A stretch of 64,000 nt of DNA from Pelagibacteraceae bacterium (GTDB lineage Bacteria; Pseudomonadota; Alphaproteobacteria; Pelagibacterales; Pelagibacteraceae): positions 1 to 64,000 of the forward strand of contig VTPE01000001.1 in assembly GCA_008638005.1 (NCBI GenBank), written 5' to 3'. The stretch's first letter is position 1. Each line of letters begins with the position of its first letter. The notes under the pieces are model-generated. The model ran no database searches and was not told the DNA's origin. It saw only the letters and a program-made list of their open reading frames with translations. The position numbers and the translations under genes were made by a program. This document shows positions 33,004 through 43,668 of this stretch, in pieces.

Positions 33004-33690
33004 GTGATTTTTTTAAGATCTTTAATATTCAACATACTAATTTATTTAGGAATAATTTTTTCCTGCCTTATTGGTATTCCTCTATTAATTTTACCTTCAA
33101 TTTATTTAAGAAAATTAAGTAGTTTTCTGGGATGGTATTTTATTTTTATGTCCAGAGTTATTTTAAATGCCAAAGTTAATACATCTGGAATTGAAAAGTT
33201 GAATACAAGTCAAAAATTTTTTATTGCATCATCTCATCAATCAATGTTTGAGACTTTTGCATATAATTATTTTATTCCTAATGGTTTTTTTATTTTAAAA
33301 AAAGAATTAATGAACATTCCACTATTTGGCCTTTATTTAAAAAAATTAAATTGTGTTTCTATTGATCGTGGAAAAACTACTAAAGAAAATCTAAATTTTT
33401 CTGATAAAGTTATAAATAATATTAACAATGGTAAAACCTTAATTATTTTTCCTCAAGGAACTAGAGTGCCTCATAATGAACGTGTTCCTATTAAAAAAGG
33501 AGTTAGAAGAATTTATGAAAATTTAAAAATTTCATGTTTACCAATAAAATTAAATACTGGAAAAGTCTGGCCAAAAAATAGTTTTTTAAAATATCCCGGC
33601 GAAATAAACTTCATCTTTAAAGATATTATTGAACCAAACCTAACTGGGGATGATTTTATTAAAGCATTAGAATTTGCGCTTTATGAGTAA
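33004..33690 (+). CDS. plsC: 1-acyl-sn-glycerol-3-phosphate acyltransferase
   Basis: The 228-residue protein, starting at GTG immediately after the lysA stop, is a PlsC-type acyltransferase that makes phosphatidic acid at the inner membrane. It has an N-terminal hydrophobic region (about 5-50). Motif I is SSHQSMFET with His78; the usual Asp of the HX4D motif is Glu83 here, a variant I recall in alphaproteobacteria. Motif III is FPQGTR near residue 149. It is preceded by lysA and convergent with tyrA, with 2 bp between stops. Confidence 0.9.
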   Translation: MIFLRSLIFNILIYLGIIFSCLIGIPLLILPSIYLRKLSSFLGWYFIFMSRVILNAKVNTSGIEKLNTSQKFFIASSHQSMFETFAYNYFIPNGFFILKKELMNIPLFGLYLKKLNCVSIDRGKTTKENLNFSDKVINNINNGKTLIIFPQGTRVPHNERVPIKKGVRRIYENLKISCLPIKLNTGKVWPKNSFLKYPGEINFIFKDIIEPNLTGDDFIKALEFALYE

Positions 33691-33692
33691 CC

Positions 33693-34559
33693 TTACTCCA
33701 AACCTTCTTTTATAATTTTTTCTCTTATCTCTTTGGTCTTTTTAAACTTGTCATATAAGAACTTTCCATCATCATTCTGAATAGCTTCCATCACTTTCTT
33801 AAGGTCATTGTTAAATTTATTTAACATTGAGATAATTTCATTCTTATTACTGAGCATAATATCTCTCCACATTGTGGGGTCGGATGATGCTATTCTTGTA
33901 AAATCTCTAAATCCACTAGCGCTAAACTTAATAACTTCTGATTTGATATCCTCTTCAAGATCATTTGCGGTGCCTACAATATTATATGCAATTAAATGAG
34001 GGATATGACTTGTGATAGCCATAATTGAATCGTGATCTTTGGGACTCATAGTTTCAATTTGAGAACCAAAATTTTTCCAAAGATCGTTAATTTTTTTAAC
34101 ATGATTTTCTTCACATATTTCACAAGGTGTTGAGATAAACCATCTATCCTTAAATAATTCCTTAAAACCATTCTCAGGACCACTCTTTTCTGTACCTGCA
34201 ATCGGATGGCCAGGAACAAAAATTTTGTTCTTTAAAAATTTTTTTGCTTTTTCTATTACTTGAATTTTAGAAGAACCTACGTCTGTAATGATGCAATCAT
34301 CTAATTTAAGTTTATTTAATTCAAGAAAAATATTTTCGTAAGTACTGATAGGTGTACATATAAAAATAACTTCGGATTTCTCAAGTTCCTGATTAATGGC
34401 GGTATGATAAGAGTTACCCAAAGCTAAATGCTCACTTGATTTTAAATTACTCACATCTGAATCAACTATATTGATTTCCGTCTTATTATTAATATCTTTG
34501 ATCGCTCTAGCTATAGAAGATCCAATTAAACCAATTCCTATAATTGAAACATTATTCAT
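33693..34559 (-). CDS. tyrA: Prephenate/arogenate dehydrogenase (TyrA)
   Basis: The 288-residue protein is a TyrA-type dehydrogenase for tyrosine synthesis. The Rossmann motif is GIGLIGSSIARAI at residues 7-19, CTPIS near 69 marks the cofactor site, PGHPIAGTEKSGPENG near 117 is the conserved substrate loop with the catalytic His, and SHIPHLIAY near 190 is the second active-site segment. There is no ACT or chorismate mutase domain. It overlaps hisC by one base, giving an aminotransferase and dehydrogenase unit. Cyclohexadienyl specificity is typical in alphaproteobacteria but not provable here. Confidence 0.92.
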   Translation of the reverse strand: MNNVSIIGIGLIGSSIARAIKDINNKTEINIVDSDVSNLKSSEHLALGNSYHTAINQELEKSEVIFICTPISTYENIFLELNKLKLDDCIITDVGSSKIQVIEKAKKFLKNKIFVPGHPIAGTEKSGPENGFKELFKDRWFISTPCEICEENHVKKINDLWKNFGSQIETMSPKDHDSIMAITSHIPHLIAYNIVGTANDLEEDIKSEVIKFSASGFRDFTRIASSDPTMWRDIMLSNKNEIISMLNKFNNDLKKVMEAIQNDDGKFLYDKFKKTKEIREKIIKEGLE

Positions 34560-35632
34560 TAAAAATTATTTTCTAAAATATCTAAGAATTTGTTATTTTC
34601 CTCTTCAGTTCCAACAGTCAACCTTAAAGAGTTTTCAATATTATAAGCATTCATTTTTCTTAGTAAAATCTTATTATTTATAAAAATTTCAAAAGCTTTT
34701 TCTGAATTCACTTTTGCATTATTAAAATTTAGTAGTAAAAAATTTGCAACAGGCTCATTTGTCTTGATATTTTTCGATATAATTTTTTCGTACAATTTTT
34801 TTATCCATTTTTCATTATGCTCAATATTTTTATTAATCCAATCTTCATCTTGCAAAGCTATACTGCCTGCTTTCTCTGCTATTCCAGAAACATTAAAAGG
34901 AGGCTTAAAAGTATTTGCCGCTTTAATTATTTCTTTTGAACCATAGCCCCACCCTAACCTTAAATTTGCTAAACCAAATATTTTAGAAAAAGTCCTACAG
35001 ATAACTGTATTTTTTGAATCTTTAAATAATTCAAGACCATTTTTGTAATCCTTTTTTGTGACGTATTCAGCGTAAGCATCGTCAACCATTAATAGAATAT
35101 TTTCTGGTAATTTTTTTCTAAGGTTAATTAATTCATCAGCGTTTAAGTATGTACCTGTTGGATTGTTTGGATTGGCAATAAAAACAATTTTAGTTTTTGA
35201 TGAAAGAAGCTTCAAAGTTTCATCAATTGAAAATTTATTATTTATATTTTTAGCGAACTTAACATTTGCGCCATTTAACTGTGAGTAAATTCTGTACATC
35301 AAAAAAGACTCTTCAGCGACAATGACTTCGTCTTTTTCATTTAGAAATGACTGACAAATTAAACTTATAATCTCGTCAGATCCAGAGCCAATAATGATCT
35401 GATCAATATTTAAATTAAATTTTTTTGATATTGTTTCTTTAAGTTCATTACTATTTCCATCAGGATATTTCTTTAAATCCACATTATTTCTTAGCAATTC
35501 CAATACTTTCGGAGATGGCCCAAGAGCTGATTCATTTGCTGATAATTTTATAGGGTTATCTATATTATTAATTTTAGACAAACCGCCTACATATAAGTCA
35601 ACATTAACTGTTTTTGGTTTAGGTAAATTCAT
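34559..35632 (-). CDS. hisC: HisC-type aminotransferase (histidinol-phosphate or aromatic)
   Basis: This class II, PLP-dependent aminotransferase (357 residues) has LSANESALGPSP near residue 27, GSGSDEIISLICQSF near 82, ANPNNPTGTY near 153, the DDAYAEY loop near 180, and the PLP lysine in CRTFSKIFGLANLRLG near 216. The family makes histidinol phosphate and in many species also transaminates aromatic keto acids. Coupling to tyrA suggests an aromatic role here; there are no other his genes in the window. It is divergent from metX. Confidence 0.9.
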   Translation of the reverse strand: MNLPKPKTVNVDLYVGGLSKINNIDNPIKLSANESALGPSPKVLELLRNNVDLKKYPDGNSNELKETISKKFNLNIDQIIIGSGSDEIISLICQSFLNEKDEVIVAEESFLMYRIYSQLNGANVKFAKNINNKFSIDETLKLLSSKTKIVFIANPNNPTGTYLNADELINLRKKLPENILLMVDDAYAEYVTKKDYKNGLELFKDSKNTVICRTFSKIFGLANLRLGWGYGSKEIIKAANTFKPPFNVSGIAEKAGSIALQDEDWINKNIEHNEKWIKKLYEKIISKNIKTNEPVANFLLLNFNNAKVNSEKAFEIFINNKILLRKMNAYNIENSLRLTVGTEEENNKFLDILENNF

Positions 35633-35686
35633 TTTTTTTGGGTTTCATATAATACTTCTCAAATACAATCAAAAAAAGCTGATTAA

Positions 35687-35715
35687 TTGACAAAGAAATA
35701 GCCTTTTAGTACAAA
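35687..35715 (+). promoter_or_regulatory. Promoter of metX leader
   Basis: A perfect TTGACA (35687-35692) and TACAAA (35710-35715) are spaced 17 bp. Predicted transcription start is about 35722, exactly where the SAM-II aptamer begins, so promoter and riboswitch positions support each other. Confidence 0.72.
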
Positions 35716-35722
35716 ACCGACA

Positions 35723-35765
35723 CCGCCGATTTACCGAATTGCGGGCGATAACAGCTAAAGAGGAA
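35723..35765 (+). promoter_or_regulatory. SAM-II riboswitch upstream of metX
   Basis: The segment contains the conserved SAM-II elements in order: a GC stem arm (CCGCC), GATTTA, CCG, ATTGC, the returning arm GGGCG, then GCTAAAGAGG, in which the 3' pseudoknot strand overlaps the ribosome-binding AGAGG. This closely follows marine SAM-II aptamers found before metX. Binding of S-adenosylmethionine should sequester the AGAGG and lower metX translation. Location directly ahead of metX and at the predicted transcription start supports it. Confidence 0.87.
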
Positions 35766-35780
35766 ATCGCAAAGCGATTT
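35764..35780 (+). promoter_or_regulatory. Hairpin between the SAM-II RBS and metX start
   Basis: The 17-nt segment is a perfect inverted repeat, AAATCGC - AAA - GCGATTT. It begins one base after AGAGG (35759-35763) and ends six bases before the ATG. Without folding, the RBS is 23 bases from the start codon, too far for normal initiation; with the hairpin formed, the effective spacing is six bases. Confidence 0.65.
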
Positions 35781-35786
35781 AAAAGA

Positions 35787-36926
35787 ATGAACATTGATTA
35801 TAGTAAAGTAAACAAAATTACCATCAACCAATCTTTAAAACTTGATTGTGGAGTTACTTTAGAAAAATTTGATATAGCTTATGAAACTTACGGTACTTTA
35901 GATGAAACAAAATCTAATGCTATCTTAGTATTTCACGCTCTATCCGGAGATCAATTTGTTACTGGAACTAACAAATTAACAGGACGAGAGGGATGGTGGA
36001 ATTTAGCTGTGGGACCTAATCTAGCCATTGATACTAATAAATATTTTGTAATTTGTGCAAATGTTTTAGGCGGTTGCATGGGTAGTACGGGCCCTAAGGA
36101 AATCAATCCAGAAACAAACAAACCTTACGGATTATCTTTTCCAGTTATAACAATAAAAGATATGGTGAGTGCTCAGATTCATCTTTTGGATTTTCTTGGT
36201 ATCAAAAAAACGTTAAGTGTTCTTGGAGGATCAATGGGGGGTATGCAAGCACTGCAATTTTGTTCTTTATTTCCAGATAGAACCTTTTCTTCCATTCCAA
36301 TTGCTTGTGCAGCAAGTCATTCAGCTCAAAATATTGCTTTTAATGAACTTGCCAGACAAGCTATCATGGCTGACCCGAACTGGGATTCTGGAAACTATTT
36401 TTTATCGGGCAAAGTCCCAAGGAATGGTTTAGCAGTTGCTAGAATGGCTGGTCATATCAGTTATTTATCTGAACAAGGTTTGCAAAATAGATTTGGAAGA
36501 AAGTTACAAGAAGGTCAGGGTTTAAACTTCTCCTTTGATGCAGACTTTCAAGTTGAGAGCTACCTTAAATATCAGGGATACGCTTTTGTTGATCGCTTTG
36601 ATGCAAATTCATATCTTTATATTACTAGAGCTATGGATTACTTTGATCTTTATAGATTAAATAATGGTGATTTATCAAAAGCTTTTAAAGGTACTAATGT
36701 TAAATTTTGCATTATATCATTTTCAACAGATTGGCTCTATACGACTGAAGAAAGTAAAAAAATTGTAATTGCTCTGAATTCAATCGGAGCCCAAGTAAGC
36801 TTTGTTAATATTATTACTAATAATGGTCATGACTCATTTTTAGTTAATGAACCGGAGTTTTTTCAAACTTTAAAAGGATTTTTAGATTCTACATACGAGG
36901 AGTTCAAGAGTGAAAATTCAAGATGA
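35787..36926 (+). CDS. metX: Homoserine O-acetyltransferase
   Basis: MetX acetylates homoserine for methionine synthesis. I choose the ATG at 35787 (379 residues, MNIDYSKVNKI); a longer reading from TTG at 35739 would start inside the riboswitch and is unlikely. The alpha/beta-hydrolase features are clear: AYETYGTL near residue 31, HALSGD near 50, the nucleophile elbow LGGSMGGMQA near 145 with its Ser, and the C-terminal GHDSFL near 346 with the catalytic His; the Asp is in STDWLY. It is followed by metW, overlapping by 17 bp. Confidence 0.94.
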   Translation: MNIDYSKVNKITINQSLKLDCGVTLEKFDIAYETYGTLDETKSNAILVFHALSGDQFVTGTNKLTGREGWWNLAVGPNLAIDTNKYFVICANVLGGCMGSTGPKEINPETNKPYGLSFPVITIKDMVSAQIHLLDFLGIKKTLSVLGGSMGGMQALQFCSLFPDRTFSSIPIACAASHSAQNIAFNELARQAIMADPNWDSGNYFLSGKVPRNGLAVARMAGHISYLSEQGLQNRFGRKLQEGQGLNFSFDADFQVESYLKYQGYAFVDRFDANSYLYITRAMDYFDLYRLNNGDLSKAFKGTNVKFCIISFSTDWLYTTEESKKIVIALNSIGAQVSFVNIITNNGHDSFLVNEPEFFQTLKGFLDSTYEEFKSENSR

Positions 36927-37506
36927 TGTACTAGCCGGGTTAATAGATATTAACTCAAGAGTGCTAGACGTTGGGTGTGGTGACGGAAGTTTACTTTTAT
37001 ACCTAAAAAAAAATAAAAGAGTCGATGGTAGAGGATTGGAAATTAATCAAAAAAATGTCCAAGAATGCCTTGCAAGAGGTCTGGCTGTAATTGAAGGCGA
37101 TGCAGAAAAGGATTTAATTAATTATCCAGATAACTCATTCGATACAGCTATTTTGAACCAGGCCATTCAACAGTTTTATGAACCCAGAAAGGTTCTCAAT
37201 GAATTATTAAGGATTGCTAAAAAAGCAATAATTACAATTCCAAATTTTGGCTATTGGAAAGTACGTTTAAGTCTTCTTTTGAAAGGAACAATGCCTGTAA
37301 CAAAAACATTACCCCATTCATGGTATGATACGCCCAATTTACATATGAGTTCGATAAAGGATTTTTATAATCTTTGCTCATTAGATAATATTAAGGTTAT
37401 TAAATCTATTTCTATAACATCAGATAAGATTAGTGATATCAAGACGAACAACCTTGAAGTAAAAAATTTGATTTCAGAGCTTGGAGTTTTTTTAGTAAGT
37501 AAATAA
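36910..37506 (+). CDS. metW: Methionine biosynthesis protein MetW
   Basis: The 198-residue protein is a small methyltransferase-fold protein of the MetW family. It starts at GTG inside the 3' end of metX. The SAM-binding loop is RVLDVGCGDGSLLLYLKK near residues 17-34, then EGDAEKDL near 58, FDTAILNQAIQQFYEP near 78 and the characteristic GYWKVRLSLLLKGTMPVTK near 117. MetW is thought to work with MetX in homoserine acetylation. The metX-metW pair under a SAM-sensing leader is a coherent methionine unit. Confidence 0.93.
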   Translation: MKIQDDVLAGLIDINSRVLDVGCGDGSLLLYLKKNKRVDGRGLEINQKNVQECLARGLAVIEGDAEKDLINYPDNSFDTAILNQAIQQFYEPRKVLNELLRIAKKAIITIPNFGYWKVRLSLLLKGTMPVTKTLPHSWYDTPNLHMSSIKDFYNLCSLDNIKVIKSISITSDKISDIKTNNLEVKNLISELGVFLVSK

Positions 37507-37507
37507 C

Positions 37508-38218
37508 TTATAGACCTTTTACTATTTTTTTCACTAAACTACTTTTTTCAAACTGCCTATTATTAATATTTGCATATAGTCTCTTTTTCATAACACATAA
37601 AAAAACACCATTAAAATATCTAAAAAAAATTGAACCAAATTTTTCAATTAAAAACTTATTTTTATCAATTAGGCCAAAATTTAAGTTTGGAAAATAAATT
37701 AAACGATCAATAAGCTGTGTTTCAAAAAAACTATCATTTAAAATATTATTTATTTGTTTTTTAGAAAAACCTAAACCAGTGGAGAAAGGACTTTTGTCTG
37801 ATAAATACCATGATGATTTTTTATTTGGTATTAAAAGATATACTTTTCCCTCAGGTGCTAAAGTTCTCCAAATTTCTCGTAAACATAATTTAATATTTTG
37901 GGTATTTTCTAAATAATGGATCAAAAATACATGATCAAAATACGAGTCTTCAAATGGAATTTTTTCCTCGTCGATCAATATATTATTTTGAGTTTGATTA
38001 TTGTTAGAGATACCAACTTTTTTTGAATAACAATTAATACTTTTAGAAGAGTAATTCTTTATAAATTTTGTATGTGGATGAGAAAAACCAAAACATCCGA
38101 CATTTTGATTTTCATATAAAAAACAATATTTTTTTAATTTAAGCTCTAAAAAACTAGAAATTGAATTTCCAATGGTACTATTATAAAAATTTTGGTACTG
38201 TAAATAATCTAAATACAT
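37508..38218 (-). CDS. SAM-dependent methyltransferase (type 11-like)
   Basis: The 236-residue protein looks like a degenerate class I methyltransferase. The N-terminal half has CFGFSHPH where a glycine-rich SAM loop would be, and a typical later block, DSYFDHVFLIHYLENTQNIKLCLREIWRTLAPEGKVYLLIPNK (motif IV to post-motif region), lies at about 90-135. The first motif is poorly conserved, so activity is uncertain. It is divergent from gloB, with a single base between the two start codons; this pair is often neighbours in alphaproteobacteria. Its stop is 1 bp from that of metW. Confidence 0.72.
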   Translation of the reverse strand: MYLDYLQYQNFYNSTIGNSISSFLELKLKKYCFLYENQNVGCFGFSHPHTKFIKNYSSKSINCYSKKVGISNNNQTQNNILIDEEKIPFEDSYFDHVFLIHYLENTQNIKLCLREIWRTLAPEGKVYLLIPNKKSSWYLSDKSPFSTGLGFSKKQINNILNDSFFETQLIDRLIYFPNLNFGLIDKNKFLIEKFGSIFFRYFNGVFLCVMKKRLYANINNRQFEKSSLVKKIVKGL

Positions 38219-38219
38219 T

Positions 38220-38990
38220 ATGAGCTCACTCCAAGTAAAACTTGTTAAATGTTTAAGCGATAATTATTCATATATTATTTACAATCCAATTTCAAAAAAT
38301 GCTTTGGTTGTTGATCCGGCAGAAGCAGAGCCTATTTCTAAAGAGATTGATATTCTTGGACTTAAATTAAATTTTATACTTATTACGCATCATCATCAGG
38401 ATCACATTGGGGGTAATATTGATTTAAAAAATTTGTATCAATGTAAAATTATTGGATACGAGGAGGATGCATCGAGAATAAACGGAATAGATATAAAGTT
38501 AAAAAATAGAGAGATTTATAGATTTGAAGACGAGGAAATTGAAATTAACTTTGCACCCGGTCATACAAGCGGTCATGTTTTTTATTTTTTTAAAAAAAAT
38601 AAATTTGCTTTTGTTGGAGACATAGTTTTTTCGCTAGGCTGCGGTAGAATTTTTGAAGGTAATTCTTCCCAAATGTTTAATTCTGTAATGCAAATAAAAT
38701 CTTTACCTGATGAAACTAAAATTTTCTGTGGTCATGAATATACTGAAAATAATTTAAAATTTTGTTTAGCGTTTGATAAACAAAATAATGATCTTAAAGA
38801 TAAAGCTTTAGAAATTAAAAATTTAAGAAAAAAGGGACTGCCTACAATACCGACAGATGTACTGTCTGAGAAAAAAAATAATATTTTCTTTAGATGTGAT
38901 AATCCTGAAATTTCAACCAATCTTGAAATGAGAGGTGAAACGCCAGAAAAAATCTTTGAAAAGCTTAGGGAATTAAAGGATAATTTTTAG
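38220..38990 (+). CDS. gloB: Hydroxyacylglutathione hydrolase (glyoxalase II)
   Basis: The 256-residue metallo-beta-lactamase-fold protein has the metal-binding THHHQDHIGG near residues 56-65, the second-shell PGHTSGHV near 115, FVGDIVFSLGCGRIFEG near 137 with the bridging Asp and the glyoxalase II signature CGR.FEG, and FCGHEYTENNL near 172. It hydrolyses S-D-lactoylglutathione in methylglyoxal detoxification. The C-terminal domain (about 190-256, RGETPEKIFEKLRELK) is typical of the family. Confidence 0.93.
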   Translation: MSSLQVKLVKCLSDNYSYIIYNPISKNALVVDPAEAEPISKEIDILGLKLNFILITHHHQDHIGGNIDLKNLYQCKIIGYEEDASRINGIDIKLKNREIYRFEDEEIEINFAPGHTSGHVFYFFKKNKFAFVGDIVFSLGCGRIFEGNSSQMFNSVMQIKSLPDETKIFCGHEYTENNLKFCLAFDKQNNDLKDKALEIKNLRKKGLPTIPTDVLSEKKNNIFFRCDNPEISTNLEMRGETPEKIFEKLRELKDNF

Positions 38991-39009
38991 CTAAAAGGTT
39001 TCGGTATTC

Positions 39010-39037
39010 TTGACATAGATCAAGCTGTAGCTATATT
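39010..39037 (+). promoter_or_regulatory. Strong promoter of rplU-rpmA
   Basis: A perfect TTGACA (39010-39015) is followed after 16 bp by TATATT (39032-39037). The L21 ATG is at 39054, so the leader is about ten bases with no Shine-Dalgarno. It lies just after the gloB stop and would drive rplU-rpmA and perhaps the genes beyond. Confidence 0.8.
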
Positions 39038-39053
39038 GCGCCAAACTAAAATT

Positions 39054-39446
39054 ATGACATTTGCAGTAATCAATACAGGCGGCAAGCAATATAAAGTAAG
39101 CGCCAACGACAAATTAAGAATTGAAAAATTGCCTGAAGACGAAGGTAAGGTAGTAGAATTTAAAGAAGTTCTGTTGATTAATAACGATAAGGATATGGAA
39201 CTAGGATCACCATTAATAGAAGGTGCAAAAGTAGAAGGTAAGATTGTAAAACAAACTAAAAATAAAACTGTTTTAATATTTAAAAAAAGAAGAAGACATA
39301 ATTCAAGAAGAAAAAATGGCCATAGACAAAAAATTAGTGTTATTCAAATAACAAAAATTTTTGGCAAAGGCGGAAAATTGTTATCAGAGGCTAAAGAAAA
39401 AACGGAGCAAAAAAAGGATAAAACAACTACAAAAAAAAGTGCGTAG
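39054..39446 (+). CDS. rplU: 50S ribosomal protein L21
   Basis: I use the ATG at 39054 (MTFAVINTGGKQYKVS, 130 residues); an upstream in-frame start would lie within the promoter. The L21 core spans about residues 1-103, including the RNA-binding KKRRRHNSRRKNGHRQ near 80. Beyond the usual end of about 103 residues there is a Lys/Thr/Glu-rich C-terminal extension (SEAKEKTEQKKDKTTTKKSA), probably disordered. It is directly followed by rpmA, as in nearly all bacteria. Confidence 0.96.
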   Translation: MTFAVINTGGKQYKVSANDKLRIEKLPEDEGKVVEFKEVLLINNDKDMELGSPLIEGAKVEGKIVKQTKNKTVLIFKKRRRHNSRRKNGHRQKISVIQITKIFGKGGKLLSEAKEKTEQKKDKTTTKKSA

Positions 39447-39460
39447 TGATATAAATAATT

Positions 39461-41830
<2,370 letters not shown>

Positions 41831-41831
41831 A

Positions 41832-43091
41832 ATGAATAAATTAAAATATATAGAAACTTTAGGAATAAAGGCCAAAAAAGCTTCGGAGGAATTAATTAAC
41901 ATATCCGAAAAAAAAAAGAACCAAGTTCTAAAAACCTTTTATTCAAAAATTAAAACTAACTCAGACAAAATTCTTAAAGCGAATAAATTAGATATTCAAA
42001 ATAGTAAAAAAAATAAGCTTAAAGACAATCTTATCGACAGAAGTATGCTTAATGAAGATAGAATTAAATCTATTTTGAAATCTATTCAAGAAGTCATTTC
42101 ATTTAAAGATCCAAGCAATAAAATTATTGCAAAATGGAGAAGGCCTAATGGTCTTATAATCAATAGAGTTACAATTCCAATAGGAGTTTTAGGTGTTATC
42201 TATGAAGCAAGACCGAATGTAACTTCTGATGTATCAATTCTTAGCTTCAAATCCGGTAACGCCGCAATCTTAAGGGGAGGAAAAGAATCGATAAGATCCA
42301 ATTTAGTGATATCTAATTTTTTTAGAGAAAGCTTAAAACAAAATAAAATTAATCCAAATTGTATTCAATTAGTAAATAATACTGATAGAAAATTTGTAGA
42401 TCTAATGCTCTCAAAAATGAGTAACTATATAGATATAATTATTCCAAGGGGCGGCAAAAGTTTAGTTAAAAAGGTAATGGATATATCTAATGTACCAATT
42501 ATTGGTCACTTAGAAGGTCTGTGCCATATATATCTTGATTCAAATTTTAACTTTGAGAAAGCAAAAAAAATTATTCTTAATTCAAAAATGAGAAGGACAA
42601 GCATCTGTGGGGCAGCTGAAACATTACTAATTCACGAATCTATTTCAAAAAATAAAGTATTTAAAATTTTAAATCATCTAAATGAATCTGGTTGCACTAT
42701 TATTGGAGACAAAAAAACAAATAAAATTTTTAAAAAATCATTAATTGCTAAAGAGAGTGATTGGAAAACTGAATATTTAGAGTCAAAAATTTCAGTTAAA
42801 ATTGTTAAAAATATTAATGAAGCAATTGATCATATTAAAAAATATGGAACAAATCATACAGAATGTATCATTTCAAAAGATAAAAAAAGGATCGAGCAAT
42901 TCACAAAAAGTATTCAAAGCTCTATCATAATGACCAATACATCTACACAATTTGCCGATGGATATGAATTTGGTCTGGGGTCAGAAGTGGGAATTTCAAC
43001 TAATAAAATGCACCCGCGCGGACCAGTTGGTTTGGAACAATTAGTTACTTATAAATATGTTGTAAAAGGCAATGGTCAAATCCGCCCTTAA
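41832..43091 (+). CDS. proA: Gamma-glutamyl phosphate reductase
   Basis: ProA reduces glutamyl-5-phosphate to the semialdehyde. The 419-residue aldehyde-dehydrogenase-like protein has IPIGVLGVIYEARPNVTSD near residue 116, GNAAILRGGKESI near 140, PRGGKSLV near 205, and the active-site Cys in TSICGAAETLL near 258. The C-terminus has TQFADGYEFGLGSEVGIST near 375 and MHPRGPVGLEQL. It pairs with proB and its end overlaps nadD by 20 bp. Confidence 0.95.
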   Translation: MNKLKYIETLGIKAKKASEELINISEKKKNQVLKTFYSKIKTNSDKILKANKLDIQNSKKNKLKDNLIDRSMLNEDRIKSILKSIQEVISFKDPSNKIIAKWRRPNGLIINRVTIPIGVLGVIYEARPNVTSDVSILSFKSGNAAILRGGKESIRSNLVISNFFRESLKQNKINPNCIQLVNNTDRKFVDLMLSKMSNYIDIIIPRGGKSLVKKVMDISNVPIIGHLEGLCHIYLDSNFNFEKAKKIILNSKMRRTSICGAAETLLIHESISKNKVFKILNHLNESGCTIIGDKKTNKIFKKSLIAKESDWKTEYLESKISVKIVKNINEAIDHIKKYGTNHTECIISKDKKRIEQFTKSIQSSIIMTNTSTQFADGYEFGLGSEVGISTNKMHPRGPVGLEQLVTYKYVVKGNGQIRP

Positions 43092-43668
43092 AATAAATAA
43101 AAAGGACCGTTTAGGAATCTTTAGTGGGTCTTTTGACCCTCCTCATAAAGGTCACCTCTATATTTCAAAAATTTTTATTAAAAAAATAAAATTAAAAAAT
43201 TTAATATGGTCAGTTTCTAAAAAAAATCCTTTAGTAGAAAAAAGTTATTTTTATAATCACAACCAAAGAATTAATTTATCGAAAAAAATAACAAAAAATA
43301 TCAGTAAAATTTTTATAAATAATTTTGACAAAAAGTATTCTTACCAACTAATCAACTCGATAAAAAAGAAATATAAAAATAATAAAATTTTTTTTTTAAT
43401 TGGTGCAGATAATATTAAATATTTTCATTTATGGAAAAATTATAAAAAAATTTTAAGTGATTGTACGCTTGTCATTATAAGTAGGCCAGGATACCAAAAA
43501 GAAATTAAAAGATCTCAATTCTTTAAAAAAAATCAAAAATATTTGTTAAAAAATTATGACAAATTGAATATTTTCCCCGACAAAACATGGATTTATATTA
43601 AAGATAAGGGAATAAAAATATCTTCATCAAATATTAAAAATAGACTATATAAAAAGAAGCTTGATTAA
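43072..43668 (+). CDS. nadD: Nicotinate-nucleotide adenylyltransferase
   Basis: The 198-residue protein transfers adenylate to nicotinate mononucleotide in NAD synthesis. The nucleotidyltransferase HxGH-type motif is GIFSGSFDPPHKGHLYIS near residues 15-32, LIGADNIKYFHLWKNYKKI near 105 is the substrate segment, and ISSSNIKNRL near 184 is the C-terminal ISSTxIR-like motif. The start overlaps proA by 20 bp; a slightly later start is possible but there is no good alternative before the catalytic motif. It is very Lys/Ile/Asn-rich. Confidence 0.91.
   Translation: MVKSALKINKKDRLGIFSGSFDPPHKGHLYISKIFIKKIKLKNLIWSVSKKNPLVEKSYFYNHNQRINLSKKITKNISKIFINNFDKKYSYQLINSIKKKYKNNKIFFLIGADNIKYFHLWKNYKKILSDCTLVIISRPGYQKEIKRSQFFKKNQKYLLKNYDKLNIFPDKTWIYIKDKGIKISSSNIKNRLYKKKLD

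Noticed and set aside
35739-35786. A 16-residue N-terminal extension of metX starting at TTG 35739.
   Set aside because: It lies inside the SAM-II aptamer, uses a non-ATG start with no RBS, and the remaining 379-residue protein from ATG 35787 matches the family length.
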